In this document: positions 53,825-62,693 of the stretch, one piece after another
Layout: every line of letters begins with the position of its first letter
How positions within the stretch are numbered: the first letter of the stretch is position 1
Assembly (NCBI GenBank): GCA_024232295.1
Contig: JAAEPT010000123.1
Span: 1 to 64,000, forward strand
Reading direction: 5' to 3'
DNA from: Cytophagales bacterium
Lineage (GTDB): Bacteria > Bacteroidota > Bacteroidia > Cytophagales > JAAEPT01
DNA: 64,000 nucleotides
Notes under the pieces: generated by a model
Databases searched by the model: none
Told to the model about the DNA's origin: nothing
The model's input: only the letters and a program-made list of their open reading frames with translations
Made by a program: the position numbers and the translations under genes

Positions 53825-55039
53825 TTATGTAATGTTCCAGGTATGATCTAAGATAGCACTTTCTTTAAATAGAGGAATATTACCAGAGTTAAAAAAGTCT
53901 GATTGTTCTATTGAAAAAGAAAATGCAGACTCTACTTGATCAACAATATCTTGGTTTGAAATAAGAATAAAATTTAAATAGTAATTTCCATGACTCAAAG
54001 GAATTCTATCAAATTGGCATTTCAATTCTCCTTCTTTATTTAGCAAATCAAATTCACCAATTGAATGATATGTGTTAAGAACTGTAATAGATTTTTGCAT
54101 TGAGTTCAAAACCTCAACTCTAAGACCTACTTTTATCAAAGGTTCTTTAGAAGTGTATTTAAAAACAAATTCTCCTTTTATTCCTGATAGAAACTCAGAA
54201 GTATTTTGATTACTTTGTGTATTTATCGTGATATCATCAATCTTTGCTGTCTGATTTCCTTTTCTATCAGTTCTTTCTGATAAAGGAATTTTAAGATTAT
54301 CTTGATTGGAAGATAAATAGTACTTGATCCCACTGTCTGTAGTACCAGAATGTACCATCTGTCCTTGATTTAAGACAATAGAATGTGTACATAGGTGTTG
54401 AATACTTCCTATATTATGACTTACAAATAAAACAGTACGCCCTTCTGTCTGGCTGACAGATTTCATCTTTCCTATAGCTTTCTTTTGAAAGGTAGCATCA
54501 CCAACAGCCAAAACTTCATCAATAATTAAAATTTCTGGCTCTAAATGTGCAGCAACAGCAAAAGCAAGACGAACATACATTCCACTAGAGTAATGCTTAA
54601 CAGGTGTGTCAAGAAATTTTTCTACACCCGAAAAATCTACAATCTCGTCCATTTTTTGTCGAATTTCAGAACGAGACATTCCTAAAATTGTTCCATTAAG
54701 GAAAATATTTTCTCTACCACTTAATTCAGGATGGAAACCTGTTCCTACTTCTAGTAATGAGGAAACACGACCATTGATAGTAAAACGACCTTTTGTTGGT
54801 TGTGTGATACGAGAAAGAACTTTTAGTAAGGTGCTTTTTCCTGCACCATTTCGCCCCATTACTCCAACAATATCACCATGATTAATATCAAATGTAAGAT
54901 CATTTAATGCCCAGAATGAAGAAGCTTCTTTGTTTTTTGAAAAAAGGCTACTAAAAGACTCATAAATACTACCACTTTTTGAATTACCTATTTCGTATAA
55001 TTTTGAAAGGTTTTCAACTTTAATTGCAATGTCACTCAT
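53825..55039 (-). CDS. wzt: O-antigen ABC exporter ATPase (Wzt type)
   Basis: The 404-residue protein has Walker A GRNGAGKSTLLKV, Q-loop SRITQPTKG, signature YSSGMYVRLAFAVA, Walker B EILIIDEVLAVGD and switch VSHN, all within residues 1-240. The last 160 residues form the strand-rich Wzt C-terminal domain that recognises the polysaccharide end. Its presence predicts a chain with a specific terminal group, so this exporter is glycan-selective. It pairs with the permease gene 11 bp away. Confidence 0.92.
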   Translation of the reverse strand: MSDIAIKVENLSKLYEIGNSKSGSIYESFSSLFSKNKEASSFWALNDLTFDINHGDIVGVMGRNGAGKSTLLKVLSRITQPTKGRFTINGRVSSLLEVGTGFHPELSGRENIFLNGTILGMSRSEIRQKMDEIVDFSGVEKFLDTPVKHYSSGMYVRLAFAVAAHLEPEILIIDEVLAVGDATFQKKAIGKMKSVSQTEGRTVLFVSHNIGSIQHLCTHSIVLNQGQMVHSGTTDSGIKYYLSSNQDNLKIPLSERTDRKGNQTAKIDDITINTQSNQNTSEFLSGIKGEFVFKYTSKEPLIKVGLRVEVLNSMQKSITVLNTYHSIGEFDLLNKEGELKCQFDRIPLSHGNYYLNFILISNQDIVDQVESAFSFSIEQSDFFNSGNIPLFKESAILDHTWNIT

Positions 55040-55050
55040 AATATTAAGAT

Positions 55051-55878
55051 TTAAACAATATCAGCCATTACTTTTTCTACTTTTTTGAAATAAAAAAGTC
55101 CTGAGATAAAAATAATAATTACAATACTGAATGAGATATAAGCATACTGATTTGGTGCTTCTGTTCCTAGGATAGACCATCTAACTCCATCAATAATTCC
55201 TGCTATTGGGTTAAGGTAATAAATTATACTTAACCATTTGGGTAGTTTATCCACTGCAGTGCTAGTTGTGTAACCAATAGGTGTTGCATATAGTCCAAAT
55301 TGAACTATAAAGGGAACAATATGTTGAAAGTCACGATAGCGAATTGTTAATACACTTACCCAAATACCCACAGCTAATGCTGAAATGACTGTTAATAAGA
55401 TAAAAATTGGTAAATAAATAATGTTACTTGATGGGATGTATTGAAAATATATCATCAATCCAATCATTAATAAAAATGCAATTCCAAAATCTACAAAGCC
55501 TACAACAGCCTTTGATAAAGGTATAATAAGTCTTGGAAAATAGATTTTTTTAACCATTCCTTGTGCTCCAATAATAGAATTACCTGATTGGTTTAAAACA
55601 AATGCAAAATATGTCCAAGAAATCATTCCTGACATAGCAAAAATCTGGTATGGAGCATCACCAGTATCAACTTTTATAACTTTATTAAATACAAAAGTAA
55701 AGATTAATAATGAAGACAAGGGCTGAACAAATGCCCAAATAAATCCCAATATTGTTTGAGCATAACGTACTCTAAGATCACGATAAGCAAGAGTAATAAA
55801 TAAATCCTTATATTGAAATAACTCTCTAAGTCCTAAACTTAGCTTTGATTTATTAGCATCTACAACTATTTTACCCAT
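55051..55878 (-). CDS. wzm: O-antigen ABC exporter permease (Wzm type)
   Basis: The 275-residue ABC-2 permease has the typical FKDLF-like start (LRELFQYKDLFITLAYRDLR), VRYAQTILGFIWAFVQPLSS, then about six spans and YYLNPIAGIIDGVRW near the end. It exports the polysaccharide across the inner membrane with Wzt. It is first in the export pair. The next gene in reading order upstream starts 101 bp away. Confidence 0.92.
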   Translation of the reverse strand: MGKIVVDANKSKLSLGLRELFQYKDLFITLAYRDLRVRYAQTILGFIWAFVQPLSSLLIFTFVFNKVIKVDTGDAPYQIFAMSGMISWTYFAFVLNQSGNSIIGAQGMVKKIYFPRLIIPLSKAVVGFVDFGIAFLLMIGLMIYFQYIPSSNIIYLPIFILLTVISALAVGIWVSVLTIRYRDFQHIVPFIVQFGLYATPIGYTTSTAVDKLPKWLSIIYYLNPIAGIIDGVRWSILGTEAPNQYAYISFSIVIIIFISGLFYFKKVEKVMADIV

Positions 55879-55979
55879 TAAAATAAATTTAAATTTTTGA
55901 CGAATTTAGTTAAAAAAAAATTAAAAGCTATACTTTTTTTATCAGACTATAATTACTTGTAAAGTACTATATAAACATT

Positions 55980-57344
55980 TTAATTACTTCTGTTTTTTTG
56001 AAGTGATTTTTGTTTTTTTCGGAGTTTCTGTATTTTGAAATTATATCCAACAATATATAACCCACATATATAAAAAGGCATTAACGGGATTTTGTATCTA
56101 ACTAATGATCCAAAATTGTATGTAGATACTCCTACTGCAAATGCGAAGAGAATAGAGAATGAAAAACAAAGAATTAAAATAGGAGAACTTCTTATTTCTT
56201 TGAATACTCGTTTTATTCCATTTTTTCTGAAAGTTTGGAAAGTAAATATTAAAAACCATAAACTTTCTAAAGCAGAGAGAAGCATCACTGGATTACGAAC
56301 CTCCCATATGTAAGGTCTAAATAAAGATACCCAAATAGCTAAAGGCATTTTTTTTAACATTCCAGTGGGGGAATAGTCAAAATCCCCTAAAGAATAAGCG
56401 GCTCCTCCTTGTGTTTCACTGACATAATGAATCCACTTTGCTGTTTCTTCAGCTGTTTGAGAAATAGAGTCTAGAGAATATCGTCCCTGTTGTTCATTTG
56501 CTTTTTGAAAAAAGAAAAATATGCCTCCTACAGCAATAGCTATTATCACAGGAGCAATTGAATATCGCAATATAGGAGTCTTAATTTGTTTAATTCTCTC
56601 TAAAGACATGGCAAGTATAAGAGTGGGGATAAAGCATAAGGCAATGTATTGCTTTATACTATAACTCAACCATAGAGAAATAAGCACTATGAAAATGCTA
56701 AATACTAACCTTCTTCTAAATATGAATATGTTGAAAATACCATAAGTTGTCCAACCCAAAGCTCCAATTGTTAAAGTGTCTTTTAGTATTCCTGATCCCC
56801 AAAAAAATACGGAAGGGATGAAAAAACAAGCAATAGCTATTTCTTTGTGCAATATGGGATATCGTCTATAAAATGCTAGAAACATAGCCCACATTCCAGA
56901 AAAAGAAGTGAATGCAAATAAACAAGCTGAAGCGGTATAAGTATGTAAGGTGAATAGATCGAAAAAGCCAAGTACCCTTACTACAAAGTAAGAATGAGGG
57001 TCGTTATACCAACTCATTTTATATGTATAATTAGCCACATCAAGTCCACCATCATTTGCTCCAAAAATTAATTTTAAACCTGTTATAACAGAGTCATCCC
57101 AAAATGCATCCCAAATCACTCCTGTATGATAAAAATAGTGAAATGTATCACCACTTGGTTGTCCACCACCGTAATAAAATTGATAGATAAAACCAATGGC
57201 CAATGCTCCAATGATTTTCAAGTGAAGAGCAGGAAAAAAGTATTTCTTTGTTCTAGCATCTGTCACCCTTTTTTTGTAAATCATTGCAATAGTATAAATA
57301 ATGCAAAGCCAAATAGGGGTAATCAAAAAATCTTTTAATTCCAT
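55980..57344 (-). CDS. Multi-span membrane protein of the glycan cluster
   Basis: The 454-residue protein has about ten hydrophobic segments and a large early loop with GGGQPSGDTFHYFYH and YKMSWYNDPHSYF. The topology could fit an O-antigen polymerase, ligase or transporter, but no family signature is seen. The track starts at 57509; those codons cross the divergent promoter and the opposite gene, so ATG 57344 (MELKDFLITP) is preferred. It opens the long minus-strand operon. Confidence 0.6.
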   Translation of the reverse strand: MELKDFLITPIWLCIIYTIAMIYKKRVTDARTKKYFFPALHLKIIGALAIGFIYQFYYGGGQPSGDTFHYFYHTGVIWDAFWDDSVITGLKLIFGANDGGLDVANYTYKMSWYNDPHSYFVVRVLGFFDLFTLHTYTASACLFAFTSFSGMWAMFLAFYRRYPILHKEIAIACFFIPSVFFWGSGILKDTLTIGALGWTTYGIFNIFIFRRRLVFSIFIVLISLWLSYSIKQYIALCFIPTLILAMSLERIKQIKTPILRYSIAPVIIAIAVGGIFFFFQKANEQQGRYSLDSISQTAEETAKWIHYVSETQGGAAYSLGDFDYSPTGMLKKMPLAIWVSLFRPYIWEVRNPVMLLSALESLWFLIFTFQTFRKNGIKRVFKEIRSSPILILCFSFSILFAFAVGVSTYNFGSLVRYKIPLMPFYICGLYIVGYNFKIQKLRKKQKSLQKNRSN

Positions 57345-57365
57345 AGTTCGGTGTATTCGAAGTAA

Positions 57366-57379
57366 CAAAAATACATTTG
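57366..57379. promoter_or_regulatory. Back-to-back -7 boxes for divergent glycan genes
   Basis: On the plus strand TACATTTG (57372-57379) is a perfect TAnnTTTG box about 20 bp before the GT4 start at 57399. On the minus strand TATTTTTG (57373 to 57366) is also perfect, about 22 bp before the start at 57344. The two boxes share the TA at 57372-57373. No good -33 box was seen for the minus-strand promoter. Confidence 0.5.
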
Positions 57380-57398
57380 TTTTGTGTAACTTGGTCAC

Positions 57399-58463
57399 AT
57401 GAAAGTCCTTTTTTTGTGTCCATACCCTGAAAAAGAAGCTCCTTCTCAGCGTTTTCGCTATGAGCAATATCTTAAATTTCTTCCTTCTGTAGGCATTGAT
57501 TATGTTCAAAAGTCTTTTTTAGATGAAGAAACATGGACAATTTTGTACAAGAAAGGGAATAAAGCCAAAAAGATTATTGGGATTTTAAAAGGGTTTTTAA
57601 GGCGTTTTTTTCTTCTATTTACTCTTTCTTCTTATGATTATGTCTTTATACATAGAGAAGCAACACCTATTGGTCCTCCTTGGGTAGAATGGTGTATTGC
57701 GAAGCTTTGGAGAAAGCGAATAATTTATGATTTTGATGATGCAATTTGGTTATCCAATACTTCTGCTGTGAATAAAATTGTGGCAGGTATTAAGTGGCAT
57801 CATAAAGTAAGACAAATATCAAAATGGTCTTATAAGGTGAGTTGTGGAAATGAATATTTATGTGATTATGCTCTTCAGTTCAATCAAAATACAATTTATA
57901 ATCCAACAACCATTGATACTGAAAATCTTCACAAAGAAGTGAAAAACCAACATACAAATCATTTTGTGTTAGGATGGACAGGTACACATTCAACTATGAA
58001 GTATTTAGATGATTTGGTTCCTGTTTTGCAAAAACTTCAAGAGAAGTATGACTTCACTTTTTTGGTCATTTCAAATCAAGATCCAAAATTACCATTGAAG
58101 AAATTTCAATATGTACAGTGGAAAAAAGAAACTGAACTTCAAGATTTATTAAGAATGAATGTTGGGGTAATGCCCTTAACTGATGATAAATGGGCAAAGG
58201 GTAAGTGTGGATTTAAAGGATTACAATATTTGGCTTTGGGTATTCCTGCTTTGGTTTCTTCTGTAGGTGTAAATACTCAAATTGTACAAGATGGGAAAAA
58301 TGGTTTTTTGTGTGATTCTCCAAAGGAATGGGAAGAAGCAATTGAAAAACTAGTAAAGGATACGCAATTATCCATTGACATGGGTAAAGAGGGGAGAAGG
58401 ACTGTTGTTGAAAACTATTCAGTGCTTTCTAATCAACAAAATTTTATTGAATTATTCTCATAA
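57399..58463 (+). CDS. Glycosyltransferase family 4-like
   Basis: The 354-residue GT-B enzyme starts MKVLFLCPYPEKEAPSQRFRYEQY and has YDFDDAIWLSNTS, the domain border FVLGWTGTHSTMKYL, and VMPLTDDKWAKGKCGFKGLQYLALGIPAL in the donor part, a conserved arrangement of one GT4 subgroup. It is the lone plus-strand glycosyltransferase, divergent from the long operon, and shares its promoter region. Confidence 0.85.
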   Translation: MKVLFLCPYPEKEAPSQRFRYEQYLKFLPSVGIDYVQKSFLDEETWTILYKKGNKAKKIIGILKGFLRRFFLLFTLSSYDYVFIHREATPIGPPWVEWCIAKLWRKRIIYDFDDAIWLSNTSAVNKIVAGIKWHHKVRQISKWSYKVSCGNEYLCDYALQFNQNTIYNPTTIDTENLHKEVKNQHTNHFVLGWTGTHSTMKYLDDLVPVLQKLQEKYDFTFLVISNQDPKLPLKKFQYVQWKKETELQDLLRMNVGVMPLTDDKWAKGKCGFKGLQYLALGIPALVSSVGVNTQIVQDGKNGFLCDSPKEWEEAIEKLVKDTQLSIDMGKEGRRTVVENYSVLSNQQNFIELFS

Positions 58464-58467
58464 AAGA

Positions 58468-58493
58468 GAAGGCAAACATTTCTGCTTGCCTTC
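58468..58493. terminator. Hairpin between convergent GT4 and wbpE genes
   Basis: Inverted repeat gaaggcaa / ttgccttc around a 10-nt loop, with A/T-rich flanks on both sides. It lies between converging genes and can serve both. Confidence 0.65.
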
Positions 58494-58506
58494 ATAAATA
58501 AACTTT

Positions 58507-59625
58507 TTAGCCCAAAACTTCCTCTAAATTCTTCACAATAAACTCAATTTGTTCTTTTGTGATTTCTGGGTGAATAGGAAGTGATAATACTTGTTTTGCT
58601 AATTTTTCAGAAGTGGGTAAATCCCCCTCTTTGTATCCCAAATATTCATAAGCTCTTTGCAAATGCAATGGAATAGGATAATAAACCATACTTGGAACCT
58701 CTCTTTCTCTTAGCTTTGCTTGAATTTCATCTCTATTAATTCCTTCTGCTAATTTTAGAGTGTATTGATGAAAAACATGTGTGCTATTTTCACTAATTAG
58801 GGGAGTAGTTAGCTTGTCATTATTTTTTAACAACTCATTATAATACAAAGCTCCTTCTAATCTTTTTTGAGAATATTCTTTTAATAAAGGTAGTTTAGCT
58901 CTCAAAATAGTAGCTTGTAATGTATCCAATCTTGAATTAACTCCTACACAATCAAAATGATATTTTTGTTTTTGCCCATGATTGGCAATCATTCTGAGTT
59001 TGCTTGCTAATTCATCATTGTTTGTGAACATTGCTCCACCATCTCCCATACAACCTAAATTTTTGGAAGGGAAGAATGAAGTTGTTCCAATATCTCCAAA
59101 TGTTCCTGCTGTTCCTTTTTTTCTGTATACAGAACCAATGGCTTGAGCTGTATCTTCAATTACATAGAGGTCATTTTCTTTGGCAAAATCTAATACAGAA
59201 TCAATATCAGCACATTGTCCAAATAAATGAACAGGCATAATCACTTTTGTATTTGCTGTGATTTTAGTTTTTGCATCTTCAATATCAATGTTGAAAATAT
59301 CTTCTTTTGCTTCAACAAATACAGGTTTTAGTCCTAGTAAAGCAATTACTTCAGCAGTAGCCACATAATTAAATGAAGGAACAAGTACTTCTGTATTTTC
59401 TGGTAAATTTAATGCCATCAAAGCAATTTGGAGTGCATCAGTACCATTTCCACAAGAAATGACATGTTTTACTCCCAAAAATTCAGCCAATTCTTTTTCA
59501 AATTCTTGTACAGCTTTTCCCTTTATAAAAGCAGAGCTATCAATAAGTTCTTCAATTCCTTTTAGAACTTTCTCTTTGATATGGCTATGTTGGGTAGTAA
59601 GGTCTACCATTTGTATTTTTTTCAT
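58507..59625 (-). CDS. wbpE: UDP-3-keto-GlcNAcA aminotransferase, WbpE type
   Basis: The 372-residue PLP enzyme closely follows WbpE/WlbC: MKKIQMVDLTTQHSHIKEKV at the start, CGNGTDALQIALMALNL, VPSFNYVATAEVIALLG, EDTAQAIGS and the PLP lysine in TTSFFPSKNLGCMGDGG near 184. It aminates the keto sugar made by WbpB, and the two are known to cycle cofactor together. In Porphyromonas the homologue PorR is needed for A-LPS. Its start overlaps the wecB/wbpI stop by 4 nt. Confidence 0.88.
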   Translation of the reverse strand: MKKIQMVDLTTQHSHIKEKVLKGIEELIDSSAFIKGKAVQEFEKELAEFLGVKHVISCGNGTDALQIALMALNLPENTEVLVPSFNYVATAEVIALLGLKPVFVEAKEDIFNIDIEDAKTKITANTKVIMPVHLFGQCADIDSVLDFAKENDLYVIEDTAQAIGSVYRKKGTAGTFGDIGTTSFFPSKNLGCMGDGGAMFTNNDELASKLRMIANHGQKQKYHFDCVGVNSRLDTLQATILRAKLPLLKEYSQKRLEGALYYNELLKNNDKLTTPLISENSTHVFHQYTLKLAEGINRDEIQAKLREREVPSMVYYPIPLHLQRAYEYLGYKEGDLPTSEKLAKQVLSLPIHPEITKEQIEFIVKNLEEVLG

Positions 59626-60665
59626 GCTTCCAAATGCTTTAAGATAATGTCTGTAATTTCTTGAGCTGCTTGCCCAGTTCCATAAATATTTGGAGTATAT
59701 TCTCCTACTGGTTGTTGGATAACTTCTGCTAATTCATCTAAATTATCAAAAATCAGTGTGTTCCAACCATTTTTGAGGGTCCCTAGCCATTCTGTTTCTG
59801 AACGAACAGTCACACATTTCTTTTCAGCAATATAAGCTTCTTTTTGCATTCCTCCAGAGTCTGTTACCAAACACTTAGCATGGTGTAGTAGCTCCATCAT
59901 ATCAAAGTAAGATTGTGGCTCTAAGAACTCTACATTTTCAAATTGAGAAGTGTCAATTCCAAATTCTTTTAGACGATTTTTGGTTCTTGGGTGAATTGGA
60001 AATTTAACAGGAATGCCTAAGCTATTGAGTTGAGAAAGAATTGTGAAAATTCTTTCTTTATCATCTGTGTTGTAAGGTCTATGAATTGTTGTTAGAATAA
60101 ATTGACTACTTGGTTCGTCATTCATTCTTTCTTGAGCAATTCGTACCATATCACACATTACATCTCCTGTTTTGTAAACATTTTTGGTAATGCCTTCATT
60201 TTGTAAATTTTCAATGGCAGGATCTGTAGGAGCAAAAAGTAAATCAGAGATATGATCTGTCATAATTCTATTTACTTCTTCTGGCATCTTTTTATTGAAA
60301 CTTCGAAGTCCAGCCTCTACATGAATTATTGGGATGTGTAACTTGCTAGCTACTATTGCTCCAGCTAATGTAGAGTTTGTGTCTCCATAAACCAATAAGG
60401 CATCAGGCTTTTCTTCATTGACGATTTTTTCAATTTCAATCATCATTTTTCCTGTTTGTTCTCCATGCGAAGAACTCCCTACACTTAGTTGGTAGTGTGG
60501 TGGACTCATATCAAGCTCATCAAAAAAAACTTGACTCATTCGCTTGTCATAATGTTGTCCTGTATGAATTGTAATTGAGTTTACTTTTTCTTTGAAGGCA
60601 AACTCTATGGGGGCATGTTTGATGAATTGTGGACGTGCACCAATTACAGAAATGATTTTTTTCAT
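59622..60665 (-). CDS. wbpI: Non-hydrolysing UDP-HexNAc 2-epimerase, WecB/WbpI type
   Basis: The 347-residue protein has IGARPQFIKHAPIEFAF, HTGQHYDKRMSQVFFDELD, VYGDTNSTLAGAIVASKL, HVEAGLRSFNKKMPEEVNR and VTDSGGMQKEAYI, shared by WecB and WbpI. Its operon partner WbpE favours the WbpI reaction (diacetamido-uronate 2-epimerase), but UDP-GlcNAc epimerase activity cannot be excluded by eye. The track starts 18 codons earlier; ATG 60665 (MKKIISVIGARPQ) matches the family. Confidence 0.85.
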   Translation of the reverse strand: MKKIISVIGARPQFIKHAPIEFAFKEKVNSITIHTGQHYDKRMSQVFFDELDMSPPHYQLSVGSSSHGEQTGKMMIEIEKIVNEEKPDALLVYGDTNSTLAGAIVASKLHIPIIHVEAGLRSFNKKMPEEVNRIMTDHISDLLFAPTDPAIENLQNEGITKNVYKTGDVMCDMVRIAQERMNDEPSSQFILTTIHRPYNTDDKERIFTILSQLNSLGIPVKFPIHPRTKNRLKEFGIDTSQFENVEFLEPQSYFDMMELLHHAKCLVTDSGGMQKEAYIAEKKCVTVRSETEWLGTLKNGWNTLIFDNLDELAEVIQQPVGEYTPNIYGTGQAAQEITDIILKHLEA

Positions 60666-60670
60666 AAAAA

Positions 60671-62587
60671 TTAGTTCATATACTTTTTGAACCACCATTG
60701 GAACACAATCAATCCCCAAATACGGGCATGACTATCACCTGGATTCATTGAAAATAATTGCTTTTTGAGCTTTTGAATCTCTTTTAGCTTAAATATATCT
60801 TGGTCTTTGATGAAATCATCATTCAATAGGTCATCTTGAATTAATGACTTTAAATCTGAACGTAACCATTGTAACAGAGGAACTTCAAATCCTCTTTTTG
60901 GACGGTCATAAAGTTCTGATGGCAAAATTTCTCTAAATGCTCCTTGCAAGATACGTTTCTTGATATCACTTGTGATTTTTGACTCTTCTTGGAGTGTAAA
61001 AGCAAAGTTTACTACATTATGGCTTAAGAAAGGAACACGAACCTCCAAGCTATTAGCCATAGACATAGAATCTACTTTTTGAAGCATATCATTTGGTAAG
61101 ACCATCAACATATCTGTGTGAAGGATCTCGTTCATATCTCCACCTTCACTAATGGTAGATAAAATTTCCGATTTTCTATCTTGATATAAGTCTTGAGATA
61201 TTTTTTGACGACTATGGTTACTTAATAATCTATTTGCCTGTTTTTCATTTGCAAAACTACACCATAACCAATAACGATCTTGTTTACTCAAGCGACTTCC
61301 TTCTGAGAATTTATGTAGTTGACGAACGGTATTTCCAAAAGCATTACTACGAGATTTTGGAAGAATGCTCCATAAGTGGTGGAAGGCAGTAATTGTTTTG
61401 TTAATTCCTCCTCCTTGGCGAACTTTGAATTCTGCCATGTGTTTATGATAACCTGTGAATAATTCATCAGCACCATCACCAGACAAAGCAACTTTTACCT
61501 CTTGTCTTGTTTTCTTGCTAAGGATGTATACTGGTATTGCAGAAGAATCTGCAAAAGGTTCGTCTAGATAATCTAGAACATTATGTAATTCTTCAAACAA
61601 ATCATTATTTGTAAGGCTAAATACGGTATGATCAGTTCTAAACTTCTTTGCTACCAAGTTGGCATATTCTGTTTCATCAAAATATGGGTTATCTTGGTAT
61701 CCAATAGAGAAAGTTTTTAGATTTTTTTTGTGTTTACTTGCCAAAGCAACAATTACAGAAGAATCAATTCCTCCACTCAAAAAAGCACCCAAAGGTACAT
61801 CTGAAACCAGTCGATTCTTTACAGAGTATTCTAAGATTTCTCTTAACTTCTTTTTTTGCTGATAGTAAGTATGAGTTACTGTATTAAGAGTATTTGTAAC
61901 AGGAGGGTAGGGTATTGTATAATATGATTCTCTTTGAACTGTTTTCTCTCTATGATTAATTACTAAATAGGTACCAGGTGTTACTTTTTGTACATTTTGC
62001 AGAATACTTGAATCTTTTGCAATGTAATTAAACTGTAAGTATTGATAAAGCGTAGTATAATCTATTTCCTTTTGAATCTTGAAAGGATAGAGGGCTTTCA
62101 TTTCTGAGCCAAATACAAAACGATGTTCGTCTTGATAGAAACACAATGGTTTGATACCAATTCTATCTCTTGCGATAAATGTTGATTGTGTTTCTTTATC
62201 ATAAATAGCCAATGCAAAAAATCCATTTAATAATTTTAGAAATTCTGCTCCATGAAAGATAAAAGCTTTGAGAACTACTTCTGTGTCAGATTCTGTCTGG
62301 AACGGAACACCTTCCCTTTCCAAAATGTGACGAAGCTCTAAGTAGTTATAAATCTCTCCATTGAAAACAATGGTATAACGCTTGCTCTCATCTTGCATTG
62401 GTTGGTTGGAACGTTCAGAAGTATCAATAATAGAAAGACGCCTATGACCTAAGGCAATATTCCCTTCTTGGAAAATTCCCATAGAATCTGGTCCTCTTCT
62501 CTCTAATGCCTTGGTAGCTTCTGATATGTAAGGAAGGAAGGTTGTTCCCACTTCATCAAAAGCAATCATTCCAGCTATTCCACACAT
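60671..62587 (-). CDS. AsnB-type glutamine amidotransferase (copy 2)
   Basis: The 638-residue protein has Cys2 (MCGIAGMIAF), RRGPDSMG, GHRRLSIIDTSE, FNGEIYNY, then the synthetase domain with SGGIDSSVIVALA (about 270), LSGDGADELF and QKVDSMSMANSLEVRVPFL. It heads a three-gene operon with the WbpI- and WbpE-like genes (5-bp gap, then 4-nt overlap), which suggests it amidates the diacetamido-uronate to a uronamide and is not simply a housekeeping asparagine synthetase. It is diverged from copy 1 at 32466. Confidence 0.88.
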   Translation of the reverse strand: MCGIAGMIAFDEVGTTFLPYISEATKALERRGPDSMGIFQEGNIALGHRRLSIIDTSERSNQPMQDESKRYTIVFNGEIYNYLELRHILEREGVPFQTESDTEVVLKAFIFHGAEFLKLLNGFFALAIYDKETQSTFIARDRIGIKPLCFYQDEHRFVFGSEMKALYPFKIQKEIDYTTLYQYLQFNYIAKDSSILQNVQKVTPGTYLVINHREKTVQRESYYTIPYPPVTNTLNTVTHTYYQQKKKLREILEYSVKNRLVSDVPLGAFLSGGIDSSVIVALASKHKKNLKTFSIGYQDNPYFDETEYANLVAKKFRTDHTVFSLTNNDLFEELHNVLDYLDEPFADSSAIPVYILSKKTRQEVKVALSGDGADELFTGYHKHMAEFKVRQGGGINKTITAFHHLWSILPKSRSNAFGNTVRQLHKFSEGSRLSKQDRYWLWCSFANEKQANRLLSNHSRQKISQDLYQDRKSEILSTISEGGDMNEILHTDMLMVLPNDMLQKVDSMSMANSLEVRVPFLSHNVVNFAFTLQEESKITSDIKKRILQGAFREILPSELYDRPKRGFEVPLLQWLRSDLKSLIQDDLLNDDFIKDQDIFKLKEIQKLKKQLFSMNPGDSHARIWGLIVFQWWFKKYMN

Positions 62588-62642
62588 AAGACTTTAAATT
62601 GGTTAATAAACAAATATTAATTGGGATTAATCGAAGATACGA

Positions 62643-62673
62643 TTGAAATCCAATTTTGAATCATCTAAATTTA
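62643..62673 (+). promoter_or_regulatory. Probable promoter for the NlpC/P60 lipoprotein gene
   Basis: TTG at 62643-62645 and TAAATTTA at 62666-62673 resemble the Bacteroidota -33/-7 pair with a 20-bp spacer and one mismatch. The ATG at 62694 is 20 bp beyond. Confidence 0.35.
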
Positions 62674-62693
62674 CGAAACTTAATAAAAAAAAT

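Noticed and set aside
57345-57509. N-terminal extension of the 55980 membrane protein
   Set aside because: It covers the divergent promoter boxes and the start of the opposite GT4 gene; the inner ATG is a better start.
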